Below, piece after piece: positions 36,420-45,916 of a stretch of DNA of 64,000 bases (its first letter is position 1; every line of letters begins with the position of its first letter). Position numbers and translations under genes: made by a program. This DNA is from Psychrosphaera haliotis. GTDB taxonomy: Bacteria; Pseudomonadota; Gammaproteobacteria; Enterobacterales; Alteromonadaceae. The stretch is taken from contig NZ_WOCD01000003.1 in NCBI RefSeq assembly GCF_009728465.1, forward strand, positions 1,054,001 through 1,118,000, read 5' to 3'. Below the pieces are notes generated by a model. The model was not told the DNA's origin. It did no database searches and saw nothing but the letters and a program-made list of their open reading frames with translations.

Positions 36420-37202
36420 ATGACACCAGAGCGCTTTAAACGTATTACTGAAATACTCGACAAACGTCAGCCTGATTTAACGGTTTGTATGGAACAAGTC
36501 CATAAGACTCATAACTTATCAGCCATTATAAGAACCGCCGACGCCATTGGTATTCATAATATCCATGCGATATACACGACTGAAAGCCGATGGTTATCTG
36601 GTGGTCGTGCTTCGGGCAGTCAAAAGTGGGTAAAAGTGACTGAACAACCTGACACAGCAACGGCAATAAAACAGTTTAAAGCACAAGGCATGCAAGTCTT
36701 GGCCACTAATCTATCTGATAGAGCTAAAGACTTTCGCGAAATTGATTATACAAAACCTACTGCGCTTATTTTGGGCCAAGAACGTGACGGTATTTCAGAT
36801 GAAGCACTAGAGCTCGCTGACCATCATGTTGTAGTACCAATGTTTGGTATGGTTGAGTCATTAAATGTAAGTGTCGCTGGTGCGTTAATTATGTATGAAG
36901 CACAGCGCCAACGCTTAGTGGCTGGTATGTACGACAAACCAATAATTAGCGAAAAAATACGTCATCAAATGTTATTTGAAGGCGGGCACCCAATTTATGC
37001 CGAGTTATGTGTAAGAACAGAAACACCTTATCCGCCACTGGATGAAGACGGCCAAATTGATGCACCAAAATCTTGGTATACAGAATTAAAAGATAAATAT
37101 AATCTATTACCTGCGGATAAAAAGTCACGTCGTGTTGATTTTACGCATACGGATCAGACATTTGAGTTTGAACCAAACTCTATTGCCGATAAATGTAACT
37201 AA
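36420..37202 (+). CDS. trmH: tRNA (guanosine-18-2'-O)-methyltransferase
   Basis: 260 residues. SPOUT knotted-methyltransferase motifs: motif 1 NLSAIIRTADAIG with the catalytic Arg, motif 2 LILGQERDGISDEAL, motif 3 MFGMVESLNVSVAGALIMYEA. It methylates G18 of tRNA. The C-terminal extension after ~200 is longer than in E. coli TrmH (229 residues). It lies between ridA and recG in the conserved order. Confidence 0.95.
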   Translation: MTPERFKRITEILDKRQPDLTVCMEQVHKTHNLSAIIRTADAIGIHNIHAIYTTESRWLSGGRASGSQKWVKVTEQPDTATAIKQFKAQGMQVLATNLSDRAKDFREIDYTKPTALILGQERDGISDEALELADHHVVVPMFGMVESLNVSVAGALIMYEAQRQRLVAGMYDKPIISEKIRHQMLFEGGHPIYAELCVRTETPYPPLDEDGQIDAPKSWYTELKDKYNLLPADKKSRRVDFTHTDQTFEFEPNSIADKCN

Positions 37203-37211
37203 TGGAATAAC

Positions 37212-39305
37212 ATGGCGCTAACGTCCTTATCTTCAGTGCCAATTACCACGCTTAAAGGTGTTGGCCCAAAAGTCGCAGAAAAACTAACAAAACTAGGCAT
37301 TCATAATATTGAAGATGCCCTGTTTCACCTACCTTTACGCTATGAAGATCGTAGCCGTGTTTACCCAATCGCAAATACCGTAGTTGGCACCCATGTGGCA
37401 GTGGTAGGGCAAGTCACATCTTGCAATATCCAGTTTGGCCGAAAACGCATGTTAGTCGTTAAAATTGGCGATTCGACTGGCGGCATGACGTTACGTTTTT
37501 TTAACTTTTCCGCAGCCCAAAAAAACTCATTAGAAGATGGCACTTGGATAAAGTGTTTTGGTGAGATCAGAGGCGGCAAATTTGGACCAGAAATTCTTCA
37601 CCCTGATTACGTTAAAATAGACGGCCCTGACGACATAAATGTAGACGAGTCTTTAACGCCCGTTTATCCAACTACTGAAGGCGTAAAGCAAGCTTCTCTT
37701 AGAAGTATTACCGAACAAGCCCTGTCTCGATTAGAAAAGTATAGAGTTGAAGAGCTGATCCCTTTTGAAAAACTACCAAATAGCTATTCATTAGTTAAGG
37801 CGCTGCAAATTTGTCATCGCCCGCCTATTGATACTGACGTTTCATTATTAGAATTGGGGACTCATCCGGCCCAGCAACGTTTAGCGTTTGAAGAATTATG
37901 CGCATACCAGTCTAGTATGTTGCACCTAAAAAAAGACACTCAGCAAGTGTCGGCGGTGCCATTTCCAAAAGATAACAACTATGTAAATCAGTTTTTAAGT
38001 TCACTGCCTTTTTCGCCAACTGGTGCTCAACAACGGGTTGTTGCAGATATTACCAACGACCTTGCAAAGCCATTGCCAATGATGCGATTAGTGCAAGGTG
38101 ATGTAGGCTCTGGTAAAACTTTAGTGGCCGCATTGTCGGCATTGACCGTTATAGCCCAAGGTTATCAAGTGGCTTTAATGGCACCCACTGAAATATTAGC
38201 AGAGCAACATGCCCACAGTTTTAAGGCTTGGTTTGAACCACTAGGGATTAATGTTGCTTGGTTAGCCGGTAAGTCAAAAGTAGCCGAAAAACGAGCGGCA
38301 TTAGAAGTCATTGGTGATGGCTCAGCACAAATGGTCGTAGGTACTCACGCCATTTTTCAAGACCAAGTAGAGTTTTCAAAACTCGCCTTAATCATTATTG
38401 ATGAACAGCACCGCTTTGGCGTGCATCAAAGGCTGTCATTAAGAAACAAAGGCGCTATTCATACTCAAGGTACAGTGATGTATCCGCACCAACTAGTAAT
38501 GACGGCAACGCCAATTCCAAGAACCTTAGCAATGACAGCCTACGCTGACTTAGATTGCTCCATTATTGATGAGTTACCACCTGGTAGAACGCCTATAACG
38601 ACCGTTGTAATGCCAGATACTAAACGAGATAAAGTAATTGAACGCGTTGAACACGTTTGCCTTACTACGGGCCAGCAAGCCTATTGGGTTTGCACGCTTG
38701 TAGAAGAGAGCGAAGCATTACAATGCCAGGCTGCTGAAGATGCCGCCGTAGAATTAAAAGAGTTATTACCAGAACTAACGATAGGCTTGGTGCATGGCCG
38801 CATGAAGGCCGATGAAAAACAGGCTGTTATGCAAGCGTTTAAGAATGGTGATGTTAATTTGCTGGTTGCAACTACCGTTATTGAAGTAGGTGTTGATGTT
38901 CCAAATGCCAGTCTTATGATTATTGAAAACCCAGAACGACTTGGTTTAGCGCAATTGCATCAACTCCGAGGGCGTGTCGGCCGGGGTGCTTTACAGTCTC
39001 ATTGTGTTTTACTTTATCACTCACCGTTATCTCATACTGCGCAGCAACGTTTAGCTGTATTGAGAGACTCCAACGACGGCTTTGTTATTTCAGAAAAAGA
39101 TTTGGAAATAAGAGGCGCGGGTGAAATTTTAGGCACACGCCAAACAGGAGTCGCGGCATTTAAAGTCGCAGACTTAGAGCGAGATGCAATATTATGTGAA
39201 CAGGCTATCTTAGTAGCGCAAGATCTATTATTGTTACGTCCAGACAAAATTAATCTTCTAATTGTTCGCTGGTTAGGAGAAAAACAGCTGTATGGTAATG
39301 CTTAA
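37212..39305 (+). CDS. recG: ATP-dependent DNA helicase RecG
   Basis: 697 residues. An N-terminal wedge/OB domain is followed by helicase motifs: QGDVGSGKTLVA (Walker A), LIIIDEQHRFGV (DEQH box), TATPIPRTLAMT, and VATTVIEVGVDVPNAS with QLRGRVGRG. It reverses stalled replication forks. It starts 9 bp after trmH and ends the operon. A short gap to the next gene shows no clear terminator. Confidence 0.97.
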   Translation: MALTSLSSVPITTLKGVGPKVAEKLTKLGIHNIEDALFHLPLRYEDRSRVYPIANTVVGTHVAVVGQVTSCNIQFGRKRMLVVKIGDSTGGMTLRFFNFSAAQKNSLEDGTWIKCFGEIRGGKFGPEILHPDYVKIDGPDDINVDESLTPVYPTTEGVKQASLRSITEQALSRLEKYRVEELIPFEKLPNSYSLVKALQICHRPPIDTDVSLLELGTHPAQQRLAFEELCAYQSSMLHLKKDTQQVSAVPFPKDNNYVNQFLSSLPFSPTGAQQRVVADITNDLAKPLPMMRLVQGDVGSGKTLVAALSALTVIAQGYQVALMAPTEILAEQHAHSFKAWFEPLGINVAWLAGKSKVAEKRAALEVIGDGSAQMVVGTHAIFQDQVEFSKLALIIIDEQHRFGVHQRLSLRNKGAIHTQGTVMYPHQLVMTATPIPRTLAMTAYADLDCSIIDELPPGRTPITTVVMPDTKRDKVIERVEHVCLTTGQQAYWVCTLVEESEALQCQAAEDAAVELKELLPELTIGLVHGRMKADEKQAVMQAFKNGDVNLLVATTVIEVGVDVPNASLMIIENPERLGLAQLHQLRGRVGRGALQSHCVLLYHSPLSHTAQQRLAVLRDSNDGFVISEKDLEIRGAGEILGTRQTGVAAFKVADLERDAILCEQAILVAQDLLLLRPDKINLLIVRWLGEKQLYGNA

Positions 39306-39402
39306 GGTTGATATATTCCAACATATAAACAATACTTTAAGTTCGTTGTTGAAATAGTTCACGTTAAATAACAATATTATAAATATAATAAAGTAGAGGT
39401 TC

Positions 39403-40629
39403 ATGAAAAAAGTTCTTATTGTTGAGGACAGTTTACCCATAGTGGCACTGCACAAGAACATTGCCATCAAAGCGGGACTTGAGCCAGTTATAGCGATGAC
39501 ATTTAGTGAAGTAAAAGCGTTATCAAGCCAGTTTGATGATTTTTTCTGCGCTATTATTGACTACAGCTTACCTGATGCGCCAAATGGCGAGGCTATAGAT
39601 TTTATTCTAGATGCAAAAGTACCAAGCATAGTAATGACGGGCATGCTAGATGATAATATACGTGAGCATATTCTCGGGTTACCTGTTATTGATTATATTA
39701 CAAAAGAAAGTAAACAAGCCTTTCATTACCTCTTGTCTCTGTTAAAAAAGCTTCAGACCAATAACAAAATAAAAATACTTGTCGTTGACGACTCTGGCAG
39801 TGCTCGGGCCTACGTTCGTGGCTTATTACTCCGTCATAATTTTGATGTACTGTTAGCAAATTCCGGTAAATCCGCACTTAATGTTCTTAAAAATAATCCT
39901 GATATTAAACTGATCATTACTGATAAAGAAATGCCAAATATGAATGGTATTGAACTGTGTAATGAAATTAGAGCAACTCATACAAAAGATGATGTAAGCA
40001 TTATTGGCATCTCAGCAAATAGTTCGCAATCTCTCACGGCTAAATTTATAAAAAATGGGGCCAATGACTTTTTACAAAAACCATTTTGTTTGGAAGAGTT
40101 TTATTGCCGAGTAATACAAAACATAGAGTATATTCAAAGTATTGATACAATCAGAAAACAGGCTAATACTGATTATTTAACTGATTTGGCTAATCGTCGT
40201 TATTACTTTAATAGCGCTCAACCAATTATGGATAGTTTGGATACAAGTACAGTCGCGATGATGGATATTGATGATTTCAAGTCCATTAATGACAATTATG
40301 GCCATGACGCTGGTGATATTGTTTTAAAAACTATTTCGAGTTTAATCAAGTTACACTTTGAGCCTAAATACCTAGCAGCTAGATTAGGTGGTGAGGAGTT
40401 CAGTATTTATTTTCATGACTTAGAACTCGAAAAAGCGGTCAATATGCTAGAGAATTTTAGGCAGGAATTAGAAAAAACTAAAATTAATGTAGGAAGTGAG
40501 CTCATCAGCTGTACTGTTAGTATTGGTGTGTGCCAAGATAAAAAAGATAAATTAGATAGTTTACTTATACTTGCAGACCAAAAGCTGTATAGCGCAAAAG
40601 AAACCGGCAAAAATAAAGTGGTCTTTTAA
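39403..40629 (+). CDS. Diguanylate cyclase with two receiver domains (REC-REC-GGDEF)
   Basis: 408 residues. The first receiver (~1-120) has the Asp in IIDYSLPD and a Lys in ITKES; the second (~123-240) has VVDDSG, TDKEMPNMNG and the LQKPF Lys. The GGDEF domain (~255-405) has the active GGEEF (ARLGGEEFSIY), so it can make c-di-GMP. The product-inhibition RxxD site expected five residues earlier is absent (EPKY there). GTAGAGGTTC precedes the start. No partner kinase is adjacent. Confidence 0.93.
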   Translation: MKKVLIVEDSLPIVALHKNIAIKAGLEPVIAMTFSEVKALSSQFDDFFCAIIDYSLPDAPNGEAIDFILDAKVPSIVMTGMLDDNIREHILGLPVIDYITKESKQAFHYLLSLLKKLQTNNKIKILVVDDSGSARAYVRGLLLRHNFDVLLANSGKSALNVLKNNPDIKLIITDKEMPNMNGIELCNEIRATHTKDDVSIIGISANSSQSLTAKFIKNGANDFLQKPFCLEEFYCRVIQNIEYIQSIDTIRKQANTDYLTDLANRRYYFNSAQPIMDSLDTSTVAMMDIDDFKSINDNYGHDAGDIVLKTISSLIKLHFEPKYLAARLGGEEFSIYFHDLELEKAVNMLENFRQELEKTKINVGSELISCTVSIGVCQDKKDKLDSLLILADQKLYSAKETGKNKVVF

Positions 40630-40680
40630 TAACACCACTTTCATCTTCATTAAAAACAGTCAAATCAATCTAAAATAAAC

Positions 40681-40950
40681 TTACTCTGTCTCTGCGCCTT
40701 TTTTACTTTCCAATAAGGCTTTTAGGTCAGACATTTCTTTTTCTAATAAATCTAATTTTGCACGTGTTCTTGCCAATACTTGGGTTTGAACATCAAACTC
40801 TTCTCTACTGACAACATCTAACTGCGACAATTTATTTTGTAGAACCGTTTTTACTTTTTCTTCTACGTTGTCCGCCATTGTCTTAACACCTGCAGGTAAT
40901 GAATCTGCAACTTGTGAAGCAAACTGCTCTATTTTTTTAGCGTCAATCAT
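40681..40950 (-). CDS. ubiK: Ubiquinone biosynthesis accessory factor UbiK (YqiC)
   Basis: 89 residues, a helical membrane-fusogenic protein: MIDAKKIEQFASQVADSLPAG, then a C-terminal coiled-coil (LARTRAKLDLLEKEMSDLKALLESK). UbiK forms a complex with UbiJ to help the last hydroxylations of ubiquinone under oxygen. It is single here, convergent with the diguanylate cyclase and downstream of the TraF-like gene. Confidence 0.93.
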   Translation of the reverse strand: MIDAKKIEQFASQVADSLPAGVKTMADNVEEKVKTVLQNKLSQLDVVSREEFDVQTQVLARTRAKLDLLEKEMSDLKALLESKKGAETE

Positions 40951-40994
40951 CTTTAACCCTTAATTATTTTGCTTGGCTTATTGTAATTGCTGGA

Positions 40995-41022
40995 ATAAAA
41001 AAGGCCAGCATTGCTGACCTTT
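40995..41022 (-). terminator. Probable terminator of the TraF-like gene
   Basis: Read on the minus strand, AAAGGTCAGCA pairs with TGCTGGCCTTT around one base, with one mismatch, followed by TTTTTATT. Confidence 0.65.
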
Positions 41023-41078
41023 AATTGTGAAACACACTAAGTCTTTTATAAATACTTAGGTTGTTTTACGCATTTAAT

Positions 41079-42632
41079 TTACCAAGTGATCATTGCTTGT
41101 AAACCGCCGCCTACGTCATCTAATTCAGGCGATGCTTGCAAACCTAAATCAAATTGAACGCCACCTAGGAAAACACCAGCACCAACCGTAATTAGGCCAT
41201 CACTTTCATCTGTAGTTGAATTACCAACTTTATCAGCAAAATTATGGCGGTAGCCCGCTCTCAACTCTAAAAAGTCATAAGCATTTATTACTGCACCAAC
41301 ACTACCATACTGACTACCACGGAAAAATTGCTCGCCATTGGCAAACTGTGGTCCTTTAGATTCCGTTAAGTCTAAATCGGCAGCTAAACGAATCCAGCCG
41401 TGGTTATAACTTGTTCCAATTCTAACTTGGGTTTCAACTTCGTATATTAACGACTCTTGTCCTGCTTTAAGTGATTCTTGACGTGACTCAATGTCTTCAC
41501 CAACAATATTCTTAACGGTAACGCCAATACGCCACTTATCCATTGAGTCCATAGATAAAATTGCACCTAAGTCAGCGGTAACAAAATCTTTTGAACTGCG
41601 GTACTCATCGCCATCAATATCATCTTCATCAAAATCAGATGATGCTGATTGATAATCAAAAAGCTCTAAACGAACCGTTTTAACCGTTGCACCAACACTC
41701 AGTTTCTTTTCTGAGTCTAACTGCCAATTTGAAGCTAATGTTACGCCGGCTTCCGCCCAACCAATCGCCGCAAAACGAGCTTTAGACTCTAATGAATCTT
41801 CATCAAAGACAATGGTTTGTGTATCTTGATCAAAAATGTCGCCATATTCGTTTTGTATCGTCGTTTGTTGAAGTTTAGCTTCTTCTGCTAAGACTTCCGC
41901 TTCCACGAACAATACTTCTGCTTCATCAGCCAACTCTTGGGCTGCATCAATATCATCTTGTGTCGCAGTGCCGCTGTTTTCGAGTTGCTCTACGTCTGAT
42001 TGAAGTTGGTCATAACGAGCTTCTAAACGAGTAGCTTCGTCGTAAAAAGGACGAACGTCGCTAAGAAGCGTCTGACCTAAATCTGTATATCGGCGCAATA
42101 AGTTAATATCACTAGAAGAGATATCCCCCGTGCCACCTACATCAAACTTCGCCATTGCATTAAATGAAACTGCTACACGCTCAAATGCCATCCCAAAACC
42201 AAGGTTGACACCAAAGCTGCCTTGCAAACCAGCTCCGTCTAATTGTTCAAAATCGTTAACAATGCGGTTGGCCGTGTTAATGGTATTTTGTAGATTTTGA
42301 GGATCACCTTCTAGTAAGTCTGAATCATCCAAATCTTCAAAGTTATTAACTTCGTCTTCCAGACTTTCAAAAAGATCTAAACTATCACCGTCATCTTTTG
42401 TATCCGCAACGCGTCCTGTTCCATTTAAAACAAGAAAAAAGTCATTGTCAGTGCCTACTGCTGTGCCTAATAATGCTGGGTTATAATTAGCCGCAGAAGA
42501 CCAATGTGCATATGTAAGGCCTGCGCCACCGCTTCCTAGGTTTCTTGCTGATTGTATAAAACTGTCTACTGCTAGTGCAGACGAGCTGAATAAGCCTAAA
42601 GTAATGGCCAAAGATACTGCTGATTTTTTCAT
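41079..42632 (-). CDS. TraF_2-type outer-membrane beta-barrel protein
   Basis: I chose the ATG at 42632 (MKKSAVSLAITLGLFSSSALA) over the one six codons earlier because AGAGGA at 42641-42646 spaces correctly before it. This gives 517 residues. After the signal peptide the family mark SARNLGSGGAGLTYAHWSSAANYNPALLG appears, then an acidic segment, a long coiled-coil insert (~210-265; RYDQLQSDVEQLENS and EAEVLAEEAKLQQ), and barrel strands to the C-terminal ITW. The family is annotated as conjugal transfer TraF but is widespread on chromosomes and FadL-like in fold. The role is unknown. Confidence 0.85.
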   Translation of the reverse strand: MKKSAVSLAITLGLFSSSALAVDSFIQSARNLGSGGAGLTYAHWSSAANYNPALLGTAVGTDNDFFLVLNGTGRVADTKDDGDSLDLFESLEDEVNNFEDLDDSDLLEGDPQNLQNTINTANRIVNDFEQLDGAGLQGSFGVNLGFGMAFERVAVSFNAMAKFDVGGTGDISSSDINLLRRYTDLGQTLLSDVRPFYDEATRLEARYDQLQSDVEQLENSGTATQDDIDAAQELADEAEVLFVEAEVLAEEAKLQQTTIQNEYGDIFDQDTQTIVFDEDSLESKARFAAIGWAEAGVTLASNWQLDSEKKLSVGATVKTVRLELFDYQSASSDFDEDDIDGDEYRSSKDFVTADLGAILSMDSMDKWRIGVTVKNIVGEDIESRQESLKAGQESLIYEVETQVRIGTSYNHGWIRLAADLDLTESKGPQFANGEQFFRGSQYGSVGAVINAYDFLELRAGYRHNFADKVGNSTTDESDGLITVGAGVFLGGVQFDLGLQASPELDDVGGGLQAMITW

Positions 42633-42799
42633 GATAAATCCTCTTTTCATAGATGACAGCGTTTAATCCACTTCATTGTAGTCGATTTATTGGTCACTAC
42701 ATAAGCTAAAATTTATTATTCTTTCCCTAGAATTCTCTAATGCGAAAGTAGGCTTTACTTTGGTATGATTGCGGCCTTAACTACAAGGTGACCAAATTA

Positions 42800-44812
42800 A
42801 TGCGTTTAAACCCCGAACAAGACTCTGCTGTTAAATATGTGAACGGACCGTGCTTAGTATTAGCCGGTGCTGGTTCGGGTAAAACTCGTGTCATTATCAA
42901 TAAAATTACTCACCTCATTGAGCAGCATGGCTATAGTGCAAAACATATTGCTGCCGTTACGTTTACCAATAAAGCCGCAAAGGAAATGCGTGAGCGAATC
43001 GCCTCTTCAATGGATAAGAGTAAAATAAAGGGCTTAAGAATTTCGACGTTTCATACTTTAGGTTTAGACGTCATCAAAAAAGAAATAAAAACTCTTGGTT
43101 TTAAGCAAAATTTCTCGTTATTTGACGACCAAGACTGCTTTTCATTATTAAAAGAACTCACAGAGCCAGAGTTAAAAGAAGACAAAGAAAGTATTTACCA
43201 GCTGATCAATCGCATTTCCAGTTGGAAAAACGATCTTATATTGCCTAAACAGGCCATGGCCGAAGCAACGGACTCAGAAAACGCGCTTTATAGTGAACTT
43301 TACATGCGCTACCAAAACCAATTAAGAGCGTATAACGCGTTAGACTTTGATGATTTGATTTTAATCCCTACCCTGTTATTCAAAAACAACGATGAAGTAA
43401 GAGCAAGGTGGCAAGATAAAATACGCTATTTACTGGTTGATGAATATCAAGATACCAATACCAGTCAGTACGAATTAGTAAAGTCTTTGGTTGGTAAGCG
43501 TGCCCACTTCACTGTAGTTGGAGACGACGATCAGTCTATATATTCTTGGCGTGGCGCAAGACCTCAAAACTTGGTTCTTTTAAGCAAAGACTTTCCAAAT
43601 TTAAACTTGATCAAACTAGAACAGAATTACCGTTCCGTTGGTTGTGTATTGCACGCGGCAAACGTGTTAATTGATAAAAACCCCCACGTGTTTGATAAAA
43701 AGTTAAAAACCAATATGGAATACGGCGAGCCAATTCGCATTATTCAAACTAAAAACGAAGACAATGAAGCAGAACGCGTTATTGCTGAAATCATTGGCCA
43801 CCGTTTTACCAATAAAACAAATTATGGCGATTACGCTATTTTGTATCGTGGTAATCACCAAGCACGTATTTTTGAGAAAATGCTTACCTCTAACCGAATT
43901 CCCTACAAGATTAGTGGCGGTACGAGCTTTTTTTCTAGAGCCGAAATTAAAGACATCATGGCGTACTTGCGTCTGTTAGTTAACCAAGATGATGACAATG
44001 CCTTTTTACGGATCATTAATACGCCGCGTCGCCAAATTGGCCCAGCAACATTAGAAAAACTGGGATTACTCTCAAACGACAGACATTGCAGTTTATTTGA
44101 AGCGGCCTTTGATAATGCCTTTTTAGGTATGATTAATGGACCATCAAAAAGTGCGATTCAGTATTTCACTCGCTGGTTTGTTGAATTAAGTGACCAAGTT
44201 TTGCGTAGCGATCCAAAAGAAGCCGTTAAAGATCTTATGAAAGGCATTCATTACGAAGACTGGTTGTTTGAAACTAGCTCGTCGCCTAAAGCTGCTGAAA
44301 TGCGCATGAAAAATGTGAGTGAACTATATAGTTGGGTAACACAAATGCTCGACGGTGATGACGAGCACGAGCCACTTACTCTAGCGGAAGTTGTGAGCAA
44401 ACTGACACTTCGCGACATGATGGAACGCAACGAAGAAGAAGAGGCAAATAATCAAGTTCAGCTTATGACTATGCATGCCTCCAAAGGTTTGGAATACCCA
44501 TATGTATTTATGGTAGGTATGGAAGAAGGTTTGTTGCCACATCAGTCAAGCATTGATGAAGACAATATAGAGGAAGAACGTCGACTAGCATACGTTGGAA
44601 TAACTCGCGCACAACAACGCTTATTTTTAACCTATGCAAAAGAGCGTAGACAGTATGGCGAAACAATAATGACAGAGCCGTCACGGTTTATTGAAGAGCT
44701 TGATCAAAAAGATCTTCGCTGGGAGAAGCTAGGCCAGGTCGTTCCAGAAGCTGTAAGAAAAGAAAAGAATAAAGCGAACATTGCTAACCTTAGGGCTCTA
44801 CTTAAAAAGTAA
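42800..44812 (+). CDS. rep: ATP-dependent DNA helicase Rep
   Basis: 670 residues from ATG 42800; AAGGTG at 42785-42790 is its ribosome site, and the product [19 protein letters not shown] matches E. coli Rep from its first residue. The longer GTG start at 42788 falls inside that site. UvrD/Rep motifs include [59 protein letters not shown] and [10 protein letters not shown]. Rep clears proteins ahead of the fork. It is divergent from the TraF-like gene. Confidence 0.96.
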   Translation: MRLNPEQDSAVKYVNGPCLVLAGAGSGKTRVIINKITHLIEQHGYSAKHIAAVTFTNKAAKEMRERIASSMDKSKIKGLRISTFHTLGLDVIKKEIKTLGFKQNFSLFDDQDCFSLLKELTEPELKEDKESIYQLINRISSWKNDLILPKQAMAEATDSENALYSELYMRYQNQLRAYNALDFDDLILIPTLLFKNNDEVRARWQDKIRYLLVDEYQDTNTSQYELVKSLVGKRAHFTVVGDDDQSIYSWRGARPQNLVLLSKDFPNLNLIKLEQNYRSVGCVLHAANVLIDKNPHVFDKKLKTNMEYGEPIRIIQTKNEDNEAERVIAEIIGHRFTNKTNYGDYAILYRGNHQARIFEKMLTSNRIPYKISGGTSFFSRAEIKDIMAYLRLLVNQDDDNAFLRIINTPRRQIGPATLEKLGLLSNDRHCSLFEAAFDNAFLGMINGPSKSAIQYFTRWFVELSDQVLRSDPKEAVKDLMKGIHYEDWLFETSSSPKAAEMRMKNVSELYSWVTQMLDGDDEHEPLTLAEVVSKLTLRDMMERNEEEEANNQVQLMTMHASKGLEYPYVFMVGMEEGLLPHQSSIDEDNIEEERRLAYVGITRAQQRLFLTYAKERRQYGETIMTEPSRFIEELDQKDLRWEKLGQVVPEAVRKEKNKANIANLRALLKK

Positions 44813-44876
44813 TCTCATTCACTGGTGCGATTAAAATACATATGCCACCCTGCACCGACTTAGGTGCAGACACAAA

Positions 44877-44900
44877 AAAGGCTCCTATATAGGAGCCTTT
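44877..44900. terminator. Bidirectional terminator between rep and cytochrome c5
   Basis: AAAGGCTCCTATATAGGAGCCTTT is a perfect palindrome at 44877-44900 with A-rich and T-rich flanks, usable from both sides. Confidence 0.8.
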
Positions 44901-44922
44901 AATCAAATAATTTAACAGCGAG

Positions 44923-45317
44923 TTACTTAGAGCCATCAACCATATAGGTGATTGCTAACTTTATTTCATCGTCTGAACACGCAACACAACCACCTTTAGC
45001 CGGCATTGCATTAAAGCCGTTGATAGCGTGTTTTGCTAATACTTCCATACCTTGAGCAACACGAGGTGACCATGCGCCAGCGTCACCCATTTTAGGCGCG
45101 CCCATAATACCTGCACCATGACATGCTGCACATGCACTTTGATAAACCTGTTCGCCTGAACGAGGGCCACTTGGTTTAGCAGCAACAGGTTCCGCACCTG
45201 CAATATATACTTGGCCAACCGGCATAAGACGTTTTTCAATTTCAGTTTTTTATCAGTTGACGCGTTTGCTGTCATTACTGCAAATACTGTCACTATGGTC
45301 AAAAGCATTTTGATCAT
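44923..45317 (-). CDS. Cytochrome c5-family protein, frameshifted after signal peptide
   Basis: The signal peptide MIKMLLTIVTVFAVMTANAS starts at 45317 in one frame; the mature domain (PVGQVYIAGAEP... with CAACH haem site and MPAKGGCVACSDDEI) is in another. Adding one base to the T6 run at 45246-45251 (A6 on the coding strand) gives STDKKTEIEKRLMPVGQVY and joins them, about 131 residues. Cytochrome c5 carries electrons in the periplasm; the His of CAACH and the Met of NAMPAKGG are the expected haem ligands. It shares a bidirectional terminator with rep and is divergent from polA. Confidence 0.88.
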
Positions 45318-45454
45318 TTTTAATTCACCTTCTTGGGATAGAATTTTATACTATGCACATTCTACCTATTGATTAAGCCCTTGCAATATATAACCTTAGT
45401 AAATCACTATAAATTTTAGATAGAATTCAAATTTAACATTAAAAATATAGCAGT

Positions 45455-45817
45455 GATCTTTCTATTTGTACTAAAATGATCGCACTAGTTTGCATGCAGC
45501 CTAAGTAAACTAGGGCACTATGTGAACAATAAGAAAGGATCCTAAAAAAAGATCAGTTTTTTTCTTAAATTTACTGGATCAATTTAATATTCGCGTGTAA
45601 ATTAACAATCCGCTCGAAGTTGATCGATTTTGAGCTTTCTGAATGCCTTCTATTTTTCTCTGGTATTCGCTGTAGAACAATAATAATAAAAAGCGGAACA
45701 CTGCGTAGTTTTTCAAGATAATGTTCCTGTTGGCCAATAAGTTTATTAACAAACTGTTTGCCAAGGTTTATTGTACTTATCAACTAAGTTATCCACAGGA
45801 AGTGATAGTTATTAACA
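45455..45817. promoter_or_regulatory. GATC cluster and DnaA-box-like sequences upstream of polA (origin-like)
   Basis: The 600-bp gap before polA has six GATC sites in 171 bp (45455, 45478, 45538, 45551, 45577, 45622). Two resemble oriC 13-mers: GATCTTTCTATTT (45455) and GATCAGTTTTTTT (45551). A perfect DnaA box TTATCCACA lies at 45789-45797, with one-mismatch TTATTAACA at 45743 and 45809. DnaA is known to stimulate polA in E. coli, so this may be a polA regulatory region. Genes that flank oriC (mnmG, mioC) are absent. No gene is convincing in this gap. Confidence 0.5.
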
Positions 45818-45916
45818 CTTGCTGACTTTCTGCACACCTCATATATATGGCGACTTTGCAATCTTTATGGCATTCTTATTCACCTATTTATCCAAAGCGA
45901 CTCGGAAATAATCCAC

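Noticed and set aside
41079..42632. Evidence for a conjugative element (TraF name)
   Set aside because: The family occurs on chromosomes without transfer genes, and no tra genes or integrase are nearby.
44851..44868. TGCACC/GGTGCA hairpin before the rep/c5 terminator
   Set aside because: Only six bp with no T-run; may be chance.
45571..45783. 60-70 residue ORFs in the polA upstream gap
   Set aside because: No ribosome site or family; two overlapping frames of the same AT-rich DNA.
45455..45817. Firm assignment of oriC
   Set aside because: mnmG, mioC and dnaA are absent and only one perfect DnaA box is seen; kept as a finding only.
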